From: Hirundichthys speculiger
Lineage: Eukaryota; Chordata; Actinopteri; Beloniformes; Exocoetidae
Reading direction: 5' to 3'
Assembly (NCBI GenBank): GCA_018398805.1
Contig: JAGFBZ010000863.1
Coordinates: 1,428,501 to 1,492,500 of the forward strand
Length of the DNA: 64,000 nt
How positions within the stretch are numbered: position 1 is the first letter of the stretch; each line of letters opens with the position of its first letter. Position numbers and translations under genes: made by a program. The notes beneath the pieces are model-generated. The model was not told where the DNA came from, searched no databases, and was given only the letters and a program-made list of their open reading frames with translations. Below are positions 1 to 10,935 of this stretch, in pieces.

Positions 1-560
1 GAACAAATAATGTGGGCAACACCAAGTACCCCCATGATTTAACAGTGTGTAGCTCCACCGTTAGCAGTAGAAGTAGAAGTTTCCTGTCTTACTTTATTAG
101 TCTCTTACATTGTTGTGAGAGGTGGCTGCGGCTCCAAAATAATAATAAATCATAACTCCTTCACTACCGTGCTCAACAGCGGGTATGAGGCATCTGCGGT
201 GAAATGCTAAGTTTAGTTTTTGTTTATAACAGTGCTGGACTTTAAAGCCACACAACTCCATTTTGGTCTTATGTGTCCATAGAACACTGTTTCAGAAGTC
301 TTGTTTGTTGAAACGCAGTTTTGTTCACCTGGGTTGCATGTCTATGATCTGCTTTTTTGATCTTTAATATTTCTTTGAGCAGTGCACTGTCTGACCTTGG
401 GGTAAATTTACTGGGACAAGGACTGGGAACTGTCCTGAAAGCTTTCCACTTTCGGATAATCTTTTCCATCGTTTAACTGTGAAGTTAAACTTCAACTTGT
501 TTATAAAATGTTCTATGGGCCTTTCCAAGTTTCTGTGTGTTGCTTCTTCTAAGACCATTA
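1..560 (-). pseudogene. Tc1-like transposase relic, cut by window edge
   Basis: Minus-strand translation gives a broken Tc1/mariner transposase, the DDE enzyme that cuts and pastes the element at TA sites. The second helix-turn-helix region is readable at about 350-475 (IIRKWKAF, then KFTPRSDSALLKEI). After a frameshift, the first-catalytic-Asp region follows near 245-300 as VLWTHKTKMELCGF. In the family this reads W(T/S)DET, so the catalytic Asp is His here. Downstream GSEGVMI corresponds to the Gly-rich GG(S/G)IM stretch. Stops interrupt every frame and the C-terminus lies outside the window. It belongs to a different Tc1 subfamily from the copy at 21.6 kb. Confidence 0.72.
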
Positions 561-624
561 CATTCCTTCTGGGTACTGCACTAATAGTTGTTTCTCTAAG
601 ACCATTACGCTCCTTCTGGGTACT
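548..624. repeat. Two-copy direct repeat, 46-bp period
   Basis: A 31-bp unit beginning TCTAAGACCATTAC occurs at 548-578 and again at 594-624, differing at two or three positions. It lies at the N-terminal side of the Tc1 relic and probably reflects a local duplication inside the dead element. Confidence 0.8.
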
Positions 625-1126
625 GTGTCAATGCACATGTGAATCCTCCAGACCAGCGCGCTGCCAAAACTACTGCTTTTATAGTGTTATGCATACCTCA
701 TCAAGGGCTGACAATTAGGAACATGTGGCTATAACCTAACTCAGGTGAAAAGAGGGGAAACAAGCTTTTGTGCACAACTGTGAATCCTTTATCACTGAGG
801 ATGGGCTATATAGTAATTTTGATGAATCACTGAGAAGTCAGTTGTCTATTGGGTCACAGTAATTAGAGAGTATTCAAGCACACGTTCCAACCTTTACCAA
901 TCAATTCATAAGTCCGCTGAAGATGAGCCCCAAAATTAAATGTGAAGATCACAAATTGTATTAAAATATAGGATCTGTGCTGATATAGAATTGGAAAAGT
1001 GATATTGGATCCTCAATAATATCTAAGATGACACTGAAAATTCAGAAAATTCTGGGGAAAAAAAAATGGGAGAAATAAGAAGGGGTGGAAAAACTTCCTG
1101 CTTTCAAAAGTGATCCAGGTAGATTT
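625..1126. other. No gene recognised
   Basis: AT-rich sequence between the Tc1 relic and the GC-rich element. I see no coding signal, RNA gene or clear repeat. Confidence 0.5.
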
Positions 1127-1632
1127 AGGCCCCGATCGTACACTTCCGCTTACCTGTTAACAATAGCCGCTACCCGCAAATTGCGGGTATAGGAACCTCC
1201 GCTAACCTGCTAATGCAATCTTCCGCTTGCTAAAGCCACTACACATTATGCCGACTCCCTTACTCACTTTGTAGGTGTGGCAATGGGTGTGTCTTTTGCG
1301 CTATCCGCAAACTTGGTATCTTGCCATTGCAGGTTTAGGAAAAAAGCATAGCGGGTGGTCCAACCACCCGCATGTCAGCGTGTACAAGAACGCGTCCAAA
1401 TGGCATCAATGACCATGTGGACACGCACAAACGGCTCTACCTCTCGAATGAACTTTTGTATAAAAAGCATGCTTTGGCCTAACCACTCCTATGCATAATG
1501 TAGCGGGTAAGCAGGTGGGATAGCGGGTTTAGAAAGAGTGGAAGATTGCGTTCTTTGCAGGGGAATGCCCCTCCCACAACCCGCTATCCCTTAATAGCGG
1601 CTTTAGGAGATCTGGCGGAAGATCGGGCCCGT
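1127..1632. mobile_element. GC-rich non-autonomous terminal-repeat element
   Basis: A GC- and CpG-rich island of about 500 bp inside AT-rich DNA. Its ends are imperfect inverted repeats: GGCCCCGATC then ACTTCCGC on the left, GCGGAAGATCGGGCCC on the right. The interior has repeated GCGGGT/ACCCGC palindromic motifs. No coding capacity and no clear target duplication, so the superfamily is unassigned. Two interior blocks (about 1309-1345 and 1391-1445) are clearly similar to parts of the hAT element at 15.9-17.0 kb, in a different relative orientation. Confidence 0.55.
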
Positions 1633-1744
1633 AGTGTCTTCCTCTGAACTGTGATGAGACCCACTGATTTTCTTCACAAAAAGATATTTTTGCATAGCAA
1701 GAAAAAGACACTCTTGGTGCAGACAACAAAGCATACACAGTGTT

Positions 1745-1935
1745 CAGCTAAAGTGATCAAAGCTCTTGGCCTGTGGAGTCTGTGAAGGCAGACATAGAAG
1801 AGTCAGGAGTCCTGGTCTTGGTTACCAGCAACTACGCAGGGACTTCACACTGGTTCTTGTAGACTGTTCCAACCATCCTGAGCTTTCTCTTTAGAAGCTT
1901 CTGACTCAAGTTGTAGCTTGTGAAAAAATTGAATT
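1745..1935 (-). pseudogene. piggyBac transposase fragment, inverted copy
   Basis: Reverse complement of this stretch matches 2825-3000 over roughly 180 bp with few differences. Translation gives the same piggyBac-family segment: FFTSYNL, then KLLKRKLRMVGTVYKNQ, with an in-frame stop shortly after. In piggyBac transposases this block (T/DNFFTS...L..KL..K.. .VGT.R.NK.E.P) lies in the catalytic core. Similarity ends on both sides, so this is a fragment rather than a full element. Confidence 0.7.
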
Positions 1936-2437
1936 ATTTTGTCAAAACCTCGGATAGAATTTTGGGAAACTTTATGTCTTGAGTTGAATTATTCTGCTCA
2001 TAATGTTTTTCTAGTCCATCCCTTGTATTATATCTTTCAATACTTGTGTTTTTTTTTTTCTTCACTGTGTGCACTTTCCTCTTGCTTTAACTATAAATGT
2101 CCCCATTGTGGAATAAATAAAGGATTATCTAATGTTTAATCTCAGATAACACCTTTCAATGTGATACATAAGTACTGGGTTATTTCAAGGTCTTAAATAT
2201 ATATTTTTTGGGTTGGCTTCAGTAACACATGACTTAAGTAACATGTACTTTGAAAGTTAACATTAACATGATTTGATACCTGGATACTCTCCGTTGGACT
2301 AAAAGGCATCTGCCAGTGACTTCTGTTTCAGGGTTGACAGTCTGTCTGGTCCAGGGAATCGGGGATATCTCTCTTCCTCTCTCTGTTTATGCAGCTGTTC
2401 ATTCTGTTCATTTTCTTGCACATGGTTTTTCATGTGC
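1936..2437. other. No gene recognised
   Basis: AT-rich spacer between the inverted piggyBac fragment and the piggyBac element. No coding signal seen. Confidence 0.5.
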
Positions 2438-2441
2438 TTAA

Positions 2442-4035
2442 CCCTCCTATTATGTTGCAGGTCAAATTGACCTGTTTTGAAAATTAAATATCTAAAAAAA
2501 AAAGTTAAAAGTATTTTTTTACGATAAAACTTCTGCTTGGCTTAATTAGTATAATCAACATATAAAATGAAAATGGTTAATTTAACATATTTGCGAACTA
2601 CCTCTCTATGTTTATGTTACATAGATTATGTTTGGGTCAATTTGATCCGGCTGCCAAGATGGAGTCTAAAAGGGGTTATAAGTGTCTAAAACTATGAGGT
2701 TTTTTTTTTTTTTTTTTGCAACTGTGACTCTCATTTCTCCCCAGTTTCACACCCACACACACCCTCTACCTTGGGTTGTGCTTGACATGACAAGTGGTCT
2801 CAGAGGGCAGAATATAACCTGGGACAATTTTTTCACAAACTACAACTTGTGTCGGAAGCTTCTAAAGAGAAAGCTCAGGATGGTTGGAACGGTCTACAAG
2901 AACCAGTGTGAAGTCCCTGCTGAGCTTGCTGGTAACCAAGAACAGGACCCTCTGAGTCTTCTATGTCTGCCTTCACAGACACCACAGCCCAAGAGCCTTA
3001 TTGCCCCAAAAAGGGGGGAAATGTTGTCAAAATATCATTAGCACTTTGCATAAAAATGCTGAAATCAGCACAAGAGAAGATCAGAAACCAAGTATGATCC
3101 CTACAATGTCACCAAAGTGGGAGGTTGATAATTTAGACAAAGTCACGGGGTCTAATACCACCAAACAAATGACTGCAAGCCTACAATGCATTTGTCATTT
3201 GGAAGGAGATCTTTCCAGCATGGAACACATCAAAACTCTGTAAGGAGCACATCTTCTGTCTGAGCTGATGTATGGATTTCTGATTTTACACATTGTGTAG
3301 TATTTATTGTCACAATGTGATGACATGTAACTTGTGTGCTGTGGAGGCTCACAGACACACATATATACACACCTTGTTTATATTGTTAATCTGTTGGATT
3401 AACAATATGACCAAAGAGACCATTGAACAGGAGAAGTCAGAGTCATCATGAAGACCAACCCACCCACGCTCTCTACACACCACAAGCTTTACCTCATTAA
3501 TTGTTAGATATTTTTGATTTTTCTCCATTTCTGGTTCCTTATTTTTGTCCATTTCTGATTCAAAAACAATTCTTAAATTTTCTTTCATTGTAAATCCAGG
3601 AGATTTTGATTTTAATTCAGATGGTCAATTTGACCCTGAAGATGAGGTTTTCTTGTGTTAATTTATCAGCATCACCCCATGAAGAAAAGTTCAAGAAATA
3701 GAATAATAACAAGAAAAAAAAAAAACAAATCTATGTCAGATTGAACTATTGTATTTTATAGATAGGTCTTTCCAATGCACATTTAAAAATATTTTAAGGT
3801 TCATTGAAAAAAAAGAGTGAATTATTCTTTTTGAACCATGATCTGTGAAAGGTAAAGAGTGACAATGCACTCAATATTGATTGAAATAGTTAGTGATGGA
3901 GTTAATAATAAGATATAAACAGTGTTTATTGGAAGTGCTTAGTTTTTAGACACTTTTGGATGATCAAACATGCCCCGGCTCAAACTGACCTGGGAACATT
4001 ATTGCTGTTCCTGAGAAACAAACATAACAGGAGGG
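2442..4035 (+). mobile_element. piggyBac element, decayed, near full length
   Basis: Left end CCCTCCTATTATGTT follows TTAA at 2438-2441. The right end AACATAACAGGAGGG is its inverted repeat and is followed by TTAC (4036-4039), which fits a TTAA target duplication with one substitution. A subterminal motif GGTCAAATTGACC (2460-2472) recurs as GGTCAATTTGACC near 3624. The element is 1594 bp and contains a piggyBac transposase relic about 500 bp long. It is shorter than autonomous piggyBac elements (usually above 2 kb), so internal sequence has been lost. Confidence 0.82.
2755..3295 (+). pseudogene. piggyBac-type transposase relic
   Basis: The best open stretch (about 2770-3040) reads VVLDMTSGLRGQNITWDNFF, then LLKRKLRMVGTVYKNQCEVP, which matches the core of piggyBac/PGBD transposases. 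After frame changes the C-terminal part appears: STLHKNAEISTREDQKP, then YNVTKVGG, DNLDKV and KQMTA near 3090-3170, and AFVIWKEIFPAWNTSKLCKE near 3189-3248. These correspond to the family's YN..KGGVD.LD and AFVIW blocks in order. Several frameshifts and stops, including two after VGG, abolish function. The N-terminal half is missing. An inverted partial copy lies at 1745-1935. Confidence 0.8.
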
Positions 4036-4237
4036 TTACATTTTTTTTTTTTAGCATTTTCATTGTATTTTACGGCCTTTTTACAAACTACACAACTTGC
4101 CGTTGTTTCGTTTTCGAGATTAAAAAACAGCCAAACTGCACTCCTTTTCCTTTTTGCCATTCTTGATTCTTCTGCTCCGTTATCCCTCTCTGTGATGTGT
4201 GTGTCGACGAGGGGGGAGAGAGAGTGCCGAGTAGGTT

Positions 4238-4260
4238 GGGGGGGGGGGGGGGGGGGGGGG
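4238..4260 (+). repeat. G23 homopolymer
   Basis: An uninterrupted run of 23 G in a G-rich stretch (4211-4260). It could form G-quadruplex-like structure and is a likely assembly or sequencing weak point. Confidence 0.9.
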
Positions 4261-4419
4261 TGTCCAGGTTGAGTTCTACCTGCATGTTTGTTTGGCTAGT
4301 GCCGCTGAGCACGTGATGGTGCAACGTCAAAAGGCGAGACAAGAAGGGAGGAGGAGGAGGAGGCAGCGACAGCGTTTCAGAAACAGACTTCAATGAGTTC
4401 GTACTTCGCAGTAGTCAGT

Positions 4420-4521
4420 GCTTGTGGGAGAGAAAAAAATGCTGGAGTATCGATTTTTTTACACAAGTATCGTTCAATATCAATACCTGTGTTGGTATCG
4501 ATATCGATCCACCCACCTCTA
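4420..4521. mobile_element. hAT-type element end, partial
   Basis: The segment ends GATCCACCCACCTCTA, whose reverse complement TAGAGGTGGGTGGATC is a typical hAT-type terminus. Inward of it are repeated TATCGAT/ATCGAT motifs like those in fish hAT MITEs. I could not find the partner end, so the left boundary is arbitrary. Confidence 0.4.
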
Positions 4522-5755
4522 TCAACAGTCAAAGGAAATGTAGATTAGCAATGCCCTTCAAGGTCACAATTGTGAGGAAGAGTTTGTTAAACATACATTT
4601 CCCCTCTGTCTCACTAATCAACAGAATTCCTTTTTACTTTGTTGAAAGATTTACTTACTAGAACAAGTCATTTCACGAAAATGAAAAAGTAAAACAACTA
4701 TTTACCCAATGACGACTGAGGAGCCATCTCCTTCGTTAAAGCCACAAAATATGTCAGCGGTGTGTTGATTCAAGCAACAAAGAGATAATGTAAAATAATG
4801 TCACATGCCATGTTTTGTTTATCTGGGTTAATATTTAGATAATTTTAAGATGTTGAAAGGGCCGGATGATTCTTTTAAAATTATGTTATTATTGAAAGAG
4901 CATGTGCTTTCTTTTCTCATATAACATCTTTGCATCCAGACCTACAAACATTTTGAGCAATGTGTAAATTTACACACTCTATTACCTTTGAGCCATGTCA
5001 AATGTAGATTGTATTCCCTACTTTTAATTACAGATTTGCTTTATATGTCTATTTTTCCTGATCCTTTGTGAGAACAATCGTTAATTTAATCTCTTCCCTG
5101 ATACTGCCACATGTTCATTCAATTACACAAACTTTTTTTTATAAAGGGGTATTTAACTTTTCTTTGTCATCTTTTAGTTCTCATTTCAGAACATCTTTCC
5201 CCAACAAAAATATTTTTTATTCAGTAAAGATATGACTGAAAAAAGGAAGATGAGTGGGATGACTGTTACCATGGAAACTTAAAAGGAGTAAAACCCTTTA
5301 CCTGATATATCCCTGCTGAGTGCACTGATCAAAATTTTTACATTTTACATGTGCTGACAAGGAAGGATAACATTGAATGATTTTGTATTTTTGTTTGAAA
5401 CACATTTCTGCTTTATGTTGATGTTTAGTTTAATTTCACTGTTTGTAATTTTTAATTTTTTTTAAATAATGATTCTTGAAGACCCTCAGTGCCTAAAAAT
5501 ACCAATTTTTTCATGGATTAAGGTCTAAATTGGTGCTTCTGATTAGCAAACAATGACAAAAGAATGCAGATTTAAATTGGTGGTGCCTGTATGCTTGTGT
5601 GTGTGTTTGAGTGAATAAGAGTGAATTATAAAAATAATAATTAGTATGTGTAATGGTTTGCCTGCTCCTCCATGACTGACTACATAATGACATGTTTGGT
5701 CAATTAGAGTATGATAGTGACAGAGCAATTGACTGTGGTTAATGATCATCATAAG
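4522..5755. other. No gene recognised
   Basis: AT-rich DNA with short A and T runs. No coding, RNA or transposon signature seen. Confidence 0.5.
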
Positions 5756-5782
5756 GTGTGTGTGTGTGTGTGTGTGTGTGTG
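5756..5782. repeat. (GT)n microsatellite
   Basis: About 13 uninterrupted GT units. Confidence 0.95.
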
Positions 5783-8655
5783 CATCCCTGCCTGTGTATG
5801 TGTGTGCTTCACCAACTCCTGATTGTCTGCAAGTTGATGCATCTGCTGGTGTGCAGTGTTGCCTCACTCTTTACATTTTACCGACTATTCTCTCATGAAT
5901 TGTTTTTTGCTCTCAGTGTTTTGGTTTTGAGTGGAAAATATTGTTGCTTTTTATTTAATGTGACTAACGCTGACATATATCAACATATCTCTTTATCTCT
6001 AGTTCCATCCCTCTGCTCTCCTGCTCAAGTCTCAAGTTTAAATGTATGCATCACAAATGCGCTGCATAGTGAAGCAGAAAACCTTCGTGGTTTTTCTAAT
6101 CATATGTCTTTCTGAATTATTACATGTATAAATGCATAACTTATTTATGCAATTTCCATTTACACTGGGTGATTGTTTCTTTAGTAGTTTCAATGTCTGG
6201 TTGCTAATTGTATTGCTAATGTCTTGCTTGAGCCTTTTTTGTTTTTATCATTTACTGTCACTGAGTGTGTGTCTGTCTGTTACAGACATGAGGGGACTGA
6301 CTATCACATGAGGGGACAGTATCAATCAAATCTCAATAAGAGCACTTGGTGGTTAATTTCTTTAAGTAGCAACCATTTGGCTTTGGAGTCTGGCGACAGC
6401 TTGAACCAGGGGCTGTCAGCAGCAACCTTTTAGCCCAGTGGAGCATAGCGAGAGCACTGCTTGAGTTTTCATGGAAGAGGGAATGGATGGAAGCATATAT
6501 GGTGAGCATAATGAGCACTTAAATCCCAGAAGGGTTCACCACTTGCCTAACTCGTCATAATGTTTATAATCTCTTTTGCTTTACAGCTAGTGTATTTGCA
6601 AAATTCCATTCTAAGTACCTTTCAGTATCGATTTTGCTTTAGTCTCTTCAGAAGGGGGGAAAGAAAAGCCCTCACTGTCTGCTAAATTTCACCAGGTGCA
6701 TCCTGGGACTTGATGCTCATTGAACCACATTAATGATAGTCAGAGGGGGGAACCTACCAAAACCAGGGTGCCAGCAGACTGCATCTCAAGCCATAATTAA
6801 TGAATTACAGATCTGCCACACATATGTAAACATTACTCAGCAGAACAGTATGCACACTCCTCTATTCTTCTAATTAGAACTTGGCTTCTCACTCGTTTAT
6901 CTTGTGGTTTCAAGGAGGAAGGGATATACACAGATGCATATCCATTCATCTGTGCATCCACATTTACACAAATACAATTATTCAAATGCCACTGCAAAAC
7001 AAGCTCAGTTATGTACACACGGAGTGTATTATACAATTAACTAGTACGCCACACTTCCCAAATAAACCCTGAGATAAACTCTGAACTCGAGGTTTCCTCA
7101 GCCTGCGACAAGTAAACCTGAGCTACATCCACCAGTTACACTTGGTGAGAAAACTGTAATATTTATTTAAAACAAAACAAAAAAAAAAACTGCAAATCTA
7201 CCAAGGAAAACATATAAATATGTTCATGATCATTATGTGAACAACCAAAATGCACAAATTAATGTGAAGATGTTTTGAGATTTATTCATTTACTTTTGGA
7301 AGTAATTTGTATGATGCCCTTTTAGTTTTAATTAGATATAATCCGAAAGGATGAAGCAACAAGTGAAAATGAAATATAAAAATATAATTCAAAAAGGTAA
7401 GAATTTCCTCTGAATTTCTTTGACCTGTTTTTTTATTTTTCTCATCAAATAATGGAGCAGTCATTGCCTAGTTCATCAACATTCCTTTTAAAGCCGACAG
7501 GAAGAAGGCAGAGGCTCATAAAACAGTTGGGGGACCACCACCACTCTCAGCATCAGAGGACCATAATGGATATAATTCCTGGGGAAACATCCTCTGAGCC
7601 AGCAATGTCTCAGGATACCAGCGCATTGGCGTAATGTATGTATTTTATATGATGTATGAATATGATTGCTGGTGGTATTAATAAATATTCTCCCTTGAAC
7701 CCCAGCCCCATTTACATGGAATTAGCTGTGCTCACTGACCAGAAAGCGGTGTCCCTGACACTGTACAAATAAATCCTGGTGGGAGGAAAAGAAAGAAGAG
7801 CAATGGACAGTGTTTGCATAAATGTTAGGGGAGTCCGCTTATATCTAAAATCACTGAGGTACGATAACACATCTGTCTATAGTCTTGTCACCCTCATGGT
7901 GTAAAGAATTGAAAGGAAATGTCATTTTGTGACAGAGACCAAGTCCCAGCCTTGGTGAAATGCGGACTGAAATATTCTACATTACCTGAACAAAACCTAC
8001 CCTCTACCAGGTTAAATTCAGCAGGTATGTTTCCATGGTTAGATTTGCATTTTTGGAAACAGGCTACATCCACCGTGTATGTTGCAATGATAATTAACAT
8101 TCGCAGTACTTTTTGGAACTGAAAATGCAGGTTCACTGTTTACTCTGAGATTACCACGGCAGGTAAATGAGAAGACCTGCTTTCTGGAATGTCCCCCTGA
8201 ACACAGAGACACCAAGTAAATGCTGTTGTAATTAGGGATAAGGTTGTCTGGTGTGTGAGTAGATTTGGACATAAGTCATATTCTCAATAAAAACCTACTC
8301 CGGATTCATAAATGGACCACAAAACTGATTTTTGATTGTCCGAACATGTGTATCTTCATGAATGGGAATCTGTCGCAAATTGGAAGCATGCTGCTGGTGC
8401 TTAATGATAACCATAAATCGCTGTCCAGGGACCATACTCAACCATACTCATAAGCATACTCAACCTGCATGTCTATCTGTGGACATGGTACATACGACAA
8501 TAGAGATAATTTTAAACAAAGGCCATTTTAACTGAAAGCTCCTTTCAGCTACGGCTGCATCTACTATCACTAGGCATGTGAGCAGGATCCAGAAGAAAAT
8601 TTAAACACCACCAGAACCAAGTCTCAAACATTAGTTGAGAGAACACTCATGAGAT
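5783..8655. other. No gene recognised; possible conserved non-coding blocks
   Basis: Open frames here are short and lack family motifs. Two segments have balanced composition with homeodomain-type TAAT motifs (about 6690-6830 and 7890-8230), unlike the AT-rich flanks. They are listed as findings only. Confidence 0.45.
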
Positions 8656-9075
8656 TGTAGGATGCACCAAATGAGGCTGTGCACCACCTACAACTCACTG
8701 CCATACACATGGATACTGGATGCTTGAAACTATATTACATTAACAAGACATTAAGACCTTCATCAAGAACTTAATACAACATTCATATCCAATTTCATCA
8801 GTTACCATCAAGTGCAGCACAAACCAAGGAGATGCCCTGTCTATGTCACTGTACTTCATAGGCCTGAACCCCAGAGACATCCCACGACTAAAAAAGGTTT
8901 CTATGGAGAGCAGTTTTAAAGTGGAAAAATCAGCATCAACCTTCACTGCATCAATGACATTAGGCTGCAAGCCATGACCGAGTACTGTAATGTCAATAGG
9001 ATAGATAAACTCAGTGGAAGGGAATAAAAAAGAGGAGAAAGGTAAGATAGTGAAGGGGCTGGACTTCCAGAAGGC
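8656..9075 (+). pseudogene. R2-lineage LINE reverse transcriptase fragment
   Basis: A heavily decayed piece of the same family as the LINE at 62.76-64 kb. In shifting frames it reads YNSLPYTWILD, then LKLYYINKTL, then TIKCSTNQGDALSMSLYFIG, the reverse transcriptase segment around the conserved QGDxLSP motif. Further on CINDIRL stands where the catalytic YMDDIKL motif is expected. EGAGLPEGN near 9050-9073 matches the other copy's downstream region. The YxDD catalytic pair is lost. Both ends are truncated and there are no complete open frames. Confidence 0.68.
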
Positions 9076-9874
9076 AACAAAACATGAAGAGAGTTAAAAA
9101 ATTATAATTCGGAGTCTCACAAAAAAAATGGTAATTCTGAAGAGACAAGAAACTCATGCACAAGCAAGCGACTACAAAAAGCAAGGCAACATTCTGAAGA
9201 GGTGGATGGGAAAAAAAACAAAGTCCAGGGCCATATTCAATTCAATGCAACTAATTTCCGAAGTGAAATCCAAAGTTATATTGTTTGTGTGTGATTTAAA
9301 TGACAAAAAGGGGAAAACAAAAAAAAGAAAAGAATAAAAATACCCTGAACAACTTCAATAATTCAGGTCATCATGATCTTGGTGAAAGGGAAGATGAAAG
9401 GGACATGAGGTTTCAAGGAGGTTGCTGAATGTAGGTTGTGTGCTGTCATCAGGTGGAGTAAGGTTCAAGGGTAGGACATGACCACTTTTATTCAATAACA
9501 TGTGCCTTCTCAGAACCAACACTATAATAACTGTTGAAGCCTGTTTCCTCACAGTCACTATAATACAAATTACACCAATTCCAGACAAAACAATTTCTGA
9601 AACAAAATCCTTCCAACATTCCAGTGAACTGAAACCATCCAAATAATGCAGTAGCATAACTATACATCAAAAATTCTGGTGTGTTACATGATTTATATTT
9701 TTATGAGACTGTTCAGAAATGTTCTGTAGTTTGCTCCAGGGTAAGGGCTTGCCTCTTTTTGTCTTTATCAGAAGATGTCATACTGAAACAATAAAGGTTT
9801 GTTGTATTAAAGCAATTACAAGTAATACTCATATATCATCATAAAAATTACAACATAATCAGAACCCGAACTAA

Positions 9875-9880
<6 letters not shown>
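9076..9880. other. No gene recognised
   Basis: A 100-codon minus-strand frame at 9355-9657 contains a hydrophobic stretch (SGIGVICIIV) but matches nothing I recognise, and it overlaps another frame of similar length. Confidence 0.45.
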
Positions 9881-9933
<53 letters not shown>

Positions 9934-9962
9934 ATATATATTTATATTATTATTATTATATT

Positions 9963-10014
<52 letters not shown>
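9881..10014. repeat. (TA)n followed by T38
   Basis: About 24 TA units (9881-9929), then TTA/TAT-rich sequence, then an unbroken run of 38 T (9977-10014). Confidence 0.95.
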
Positions 10015-10017
<3 letters not shown>

Positions 10018-10451
10018 TTGTTTACATTCACTTCTTGAGTGATGTAAAACCATTGCAAATTTTTATTTTAATAGCGTTTTTGTGTCAGTCCATCTGTGTA
10101 TCTGTGGTTCACATGGATGGACAGAATAAAAAAAAATACCTTCAAAAACTTTAAAACACTCATGGAGAGGTATGCTGTTGTGTTATAAGTTATATCTGAA
10201 AAAAAAAAAAAAAAGCCATGGAGAGTAAAGTCACTGGCAGATGGAGGGTAGGGGTGTTATGGAGGGTCATGTGCTAGAGTCAAGTTGTCTGTCATCACAG
10301 CCGTACAGAAACTAACAACAAATGCTTTTAACACTCAGGTAATTCCCCCAAGACCTCAAGAGGAGAATAGTAAAAAAAAAAGCAAGTCATCCACACTCTC
10401 TTAATAGCTTTCTTCACTTTGTTGGATGCCTAGCACTTATAATTGTTTACA

Positions 10452-10497
10452 TTTATTATATTTTAATCTGGATTAAACCAGATTAAAATATAATAAA
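10452..10497. repeat. Perfect 20-bp inverted repeat (hairpin)
   Basis: Arms at 10452-10471 (starts TTTATTATAT, ends AATCTGG) and 10478-10497 are exact reverse complements, separated by the 6-nt loop ATTAAA. No terminator context is expected in a vertebrate genome. It could be a short MITE relic or a cruciform-prone site. Confidence 0.9.
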
Positions 10498-10738
10498 CCC
10501 AGACCTTTCCATTACTCTTTAACCTATAACAAACGTTGAGCACAGTTGCAACATATCTCAAAATAAATCAAATGCTCTGTATATTTTCACAATTCACTGA
10601 TAAGAAATTTTGTGCAAAAAAAAGTCCAAAATTTTAAAATCTGCAAAACGTTGTTGAACCACCATTTAAAGCAATTACAGTTAACGTTAGACTGAAACAC
10701 AACAATGTAATGTTCCTTTTATTTTAAATTATAGACTT

Positions 10739-10930
10739 GTGGGCCGCCCCGGTAATGCAGTGGTTAGGGCAGGCAGCCCATATACAGAGTCCTCGTGTGG
10801 CTGGTCGCAAGTTCGACTCCCGGCTTGTCAGCCCTTTGCCGTGTGTCTTCCCCGTTCTCTCTGCCCCCCTTCCTGTCTCTCTTCACTATCAATAAAGGCC
10901 ACTAATGCCAAAAAAAATCTTTAAAAAAAA
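10739..10930 (+). mobile_element. tRNA-derived SINE
   Basis: The head resembles a tRNA gene: an A-box-like segment GCAGTGGTTAGGGCAGG near 10757 and a B box GCAAGTTCGACTCCC near 10808. A pyrimidine-rich body follows, then AATAAAGGCCACTAATGCC and an A-rich tail. AGACTT precedes the head (10733-10738) and recurs after the tail (10930-10935), fitting a short target duplication. The copy is fairly well preserved. The Pol III boxes are recognisable, but I cannot say whether it is transcribed. It is not a functional tRNA because the 3' acceptor half is absent. Confidence 0.82.
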
Positions 10931-10935
10931 GACTT

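Noticed and set aside
4088..4393. 101-codon Pro-rich minus-strand frame
   Set aside because: It is largely the complement of the G-rich stretch and G23 run.
7452..7634. Plus-strand frame ending SEPAMSQDTSALA, considered as a Harbinger accessory (Myb-like) protein relic
   Set aside because: The similarity is a short low-complexity tail; no terminal repeats or DNA-binding motif were found nearby.
9355..9657. Minus-strand frame with a hydrophobic stretch, considered as a retroviral envelope-like membrane segment
   Set aside because: No envelope landmarks, LTRs, gag or pol nearby; the resemblance is only hydrophobicity.
10739..10830. Considered as a tRNA gene because of A- and B-box-like motifs
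   Set aside because: No cloverleaf 3' half; a pyrimidine-rich body, A-rich tail and flanking short duplication identify a SINE.
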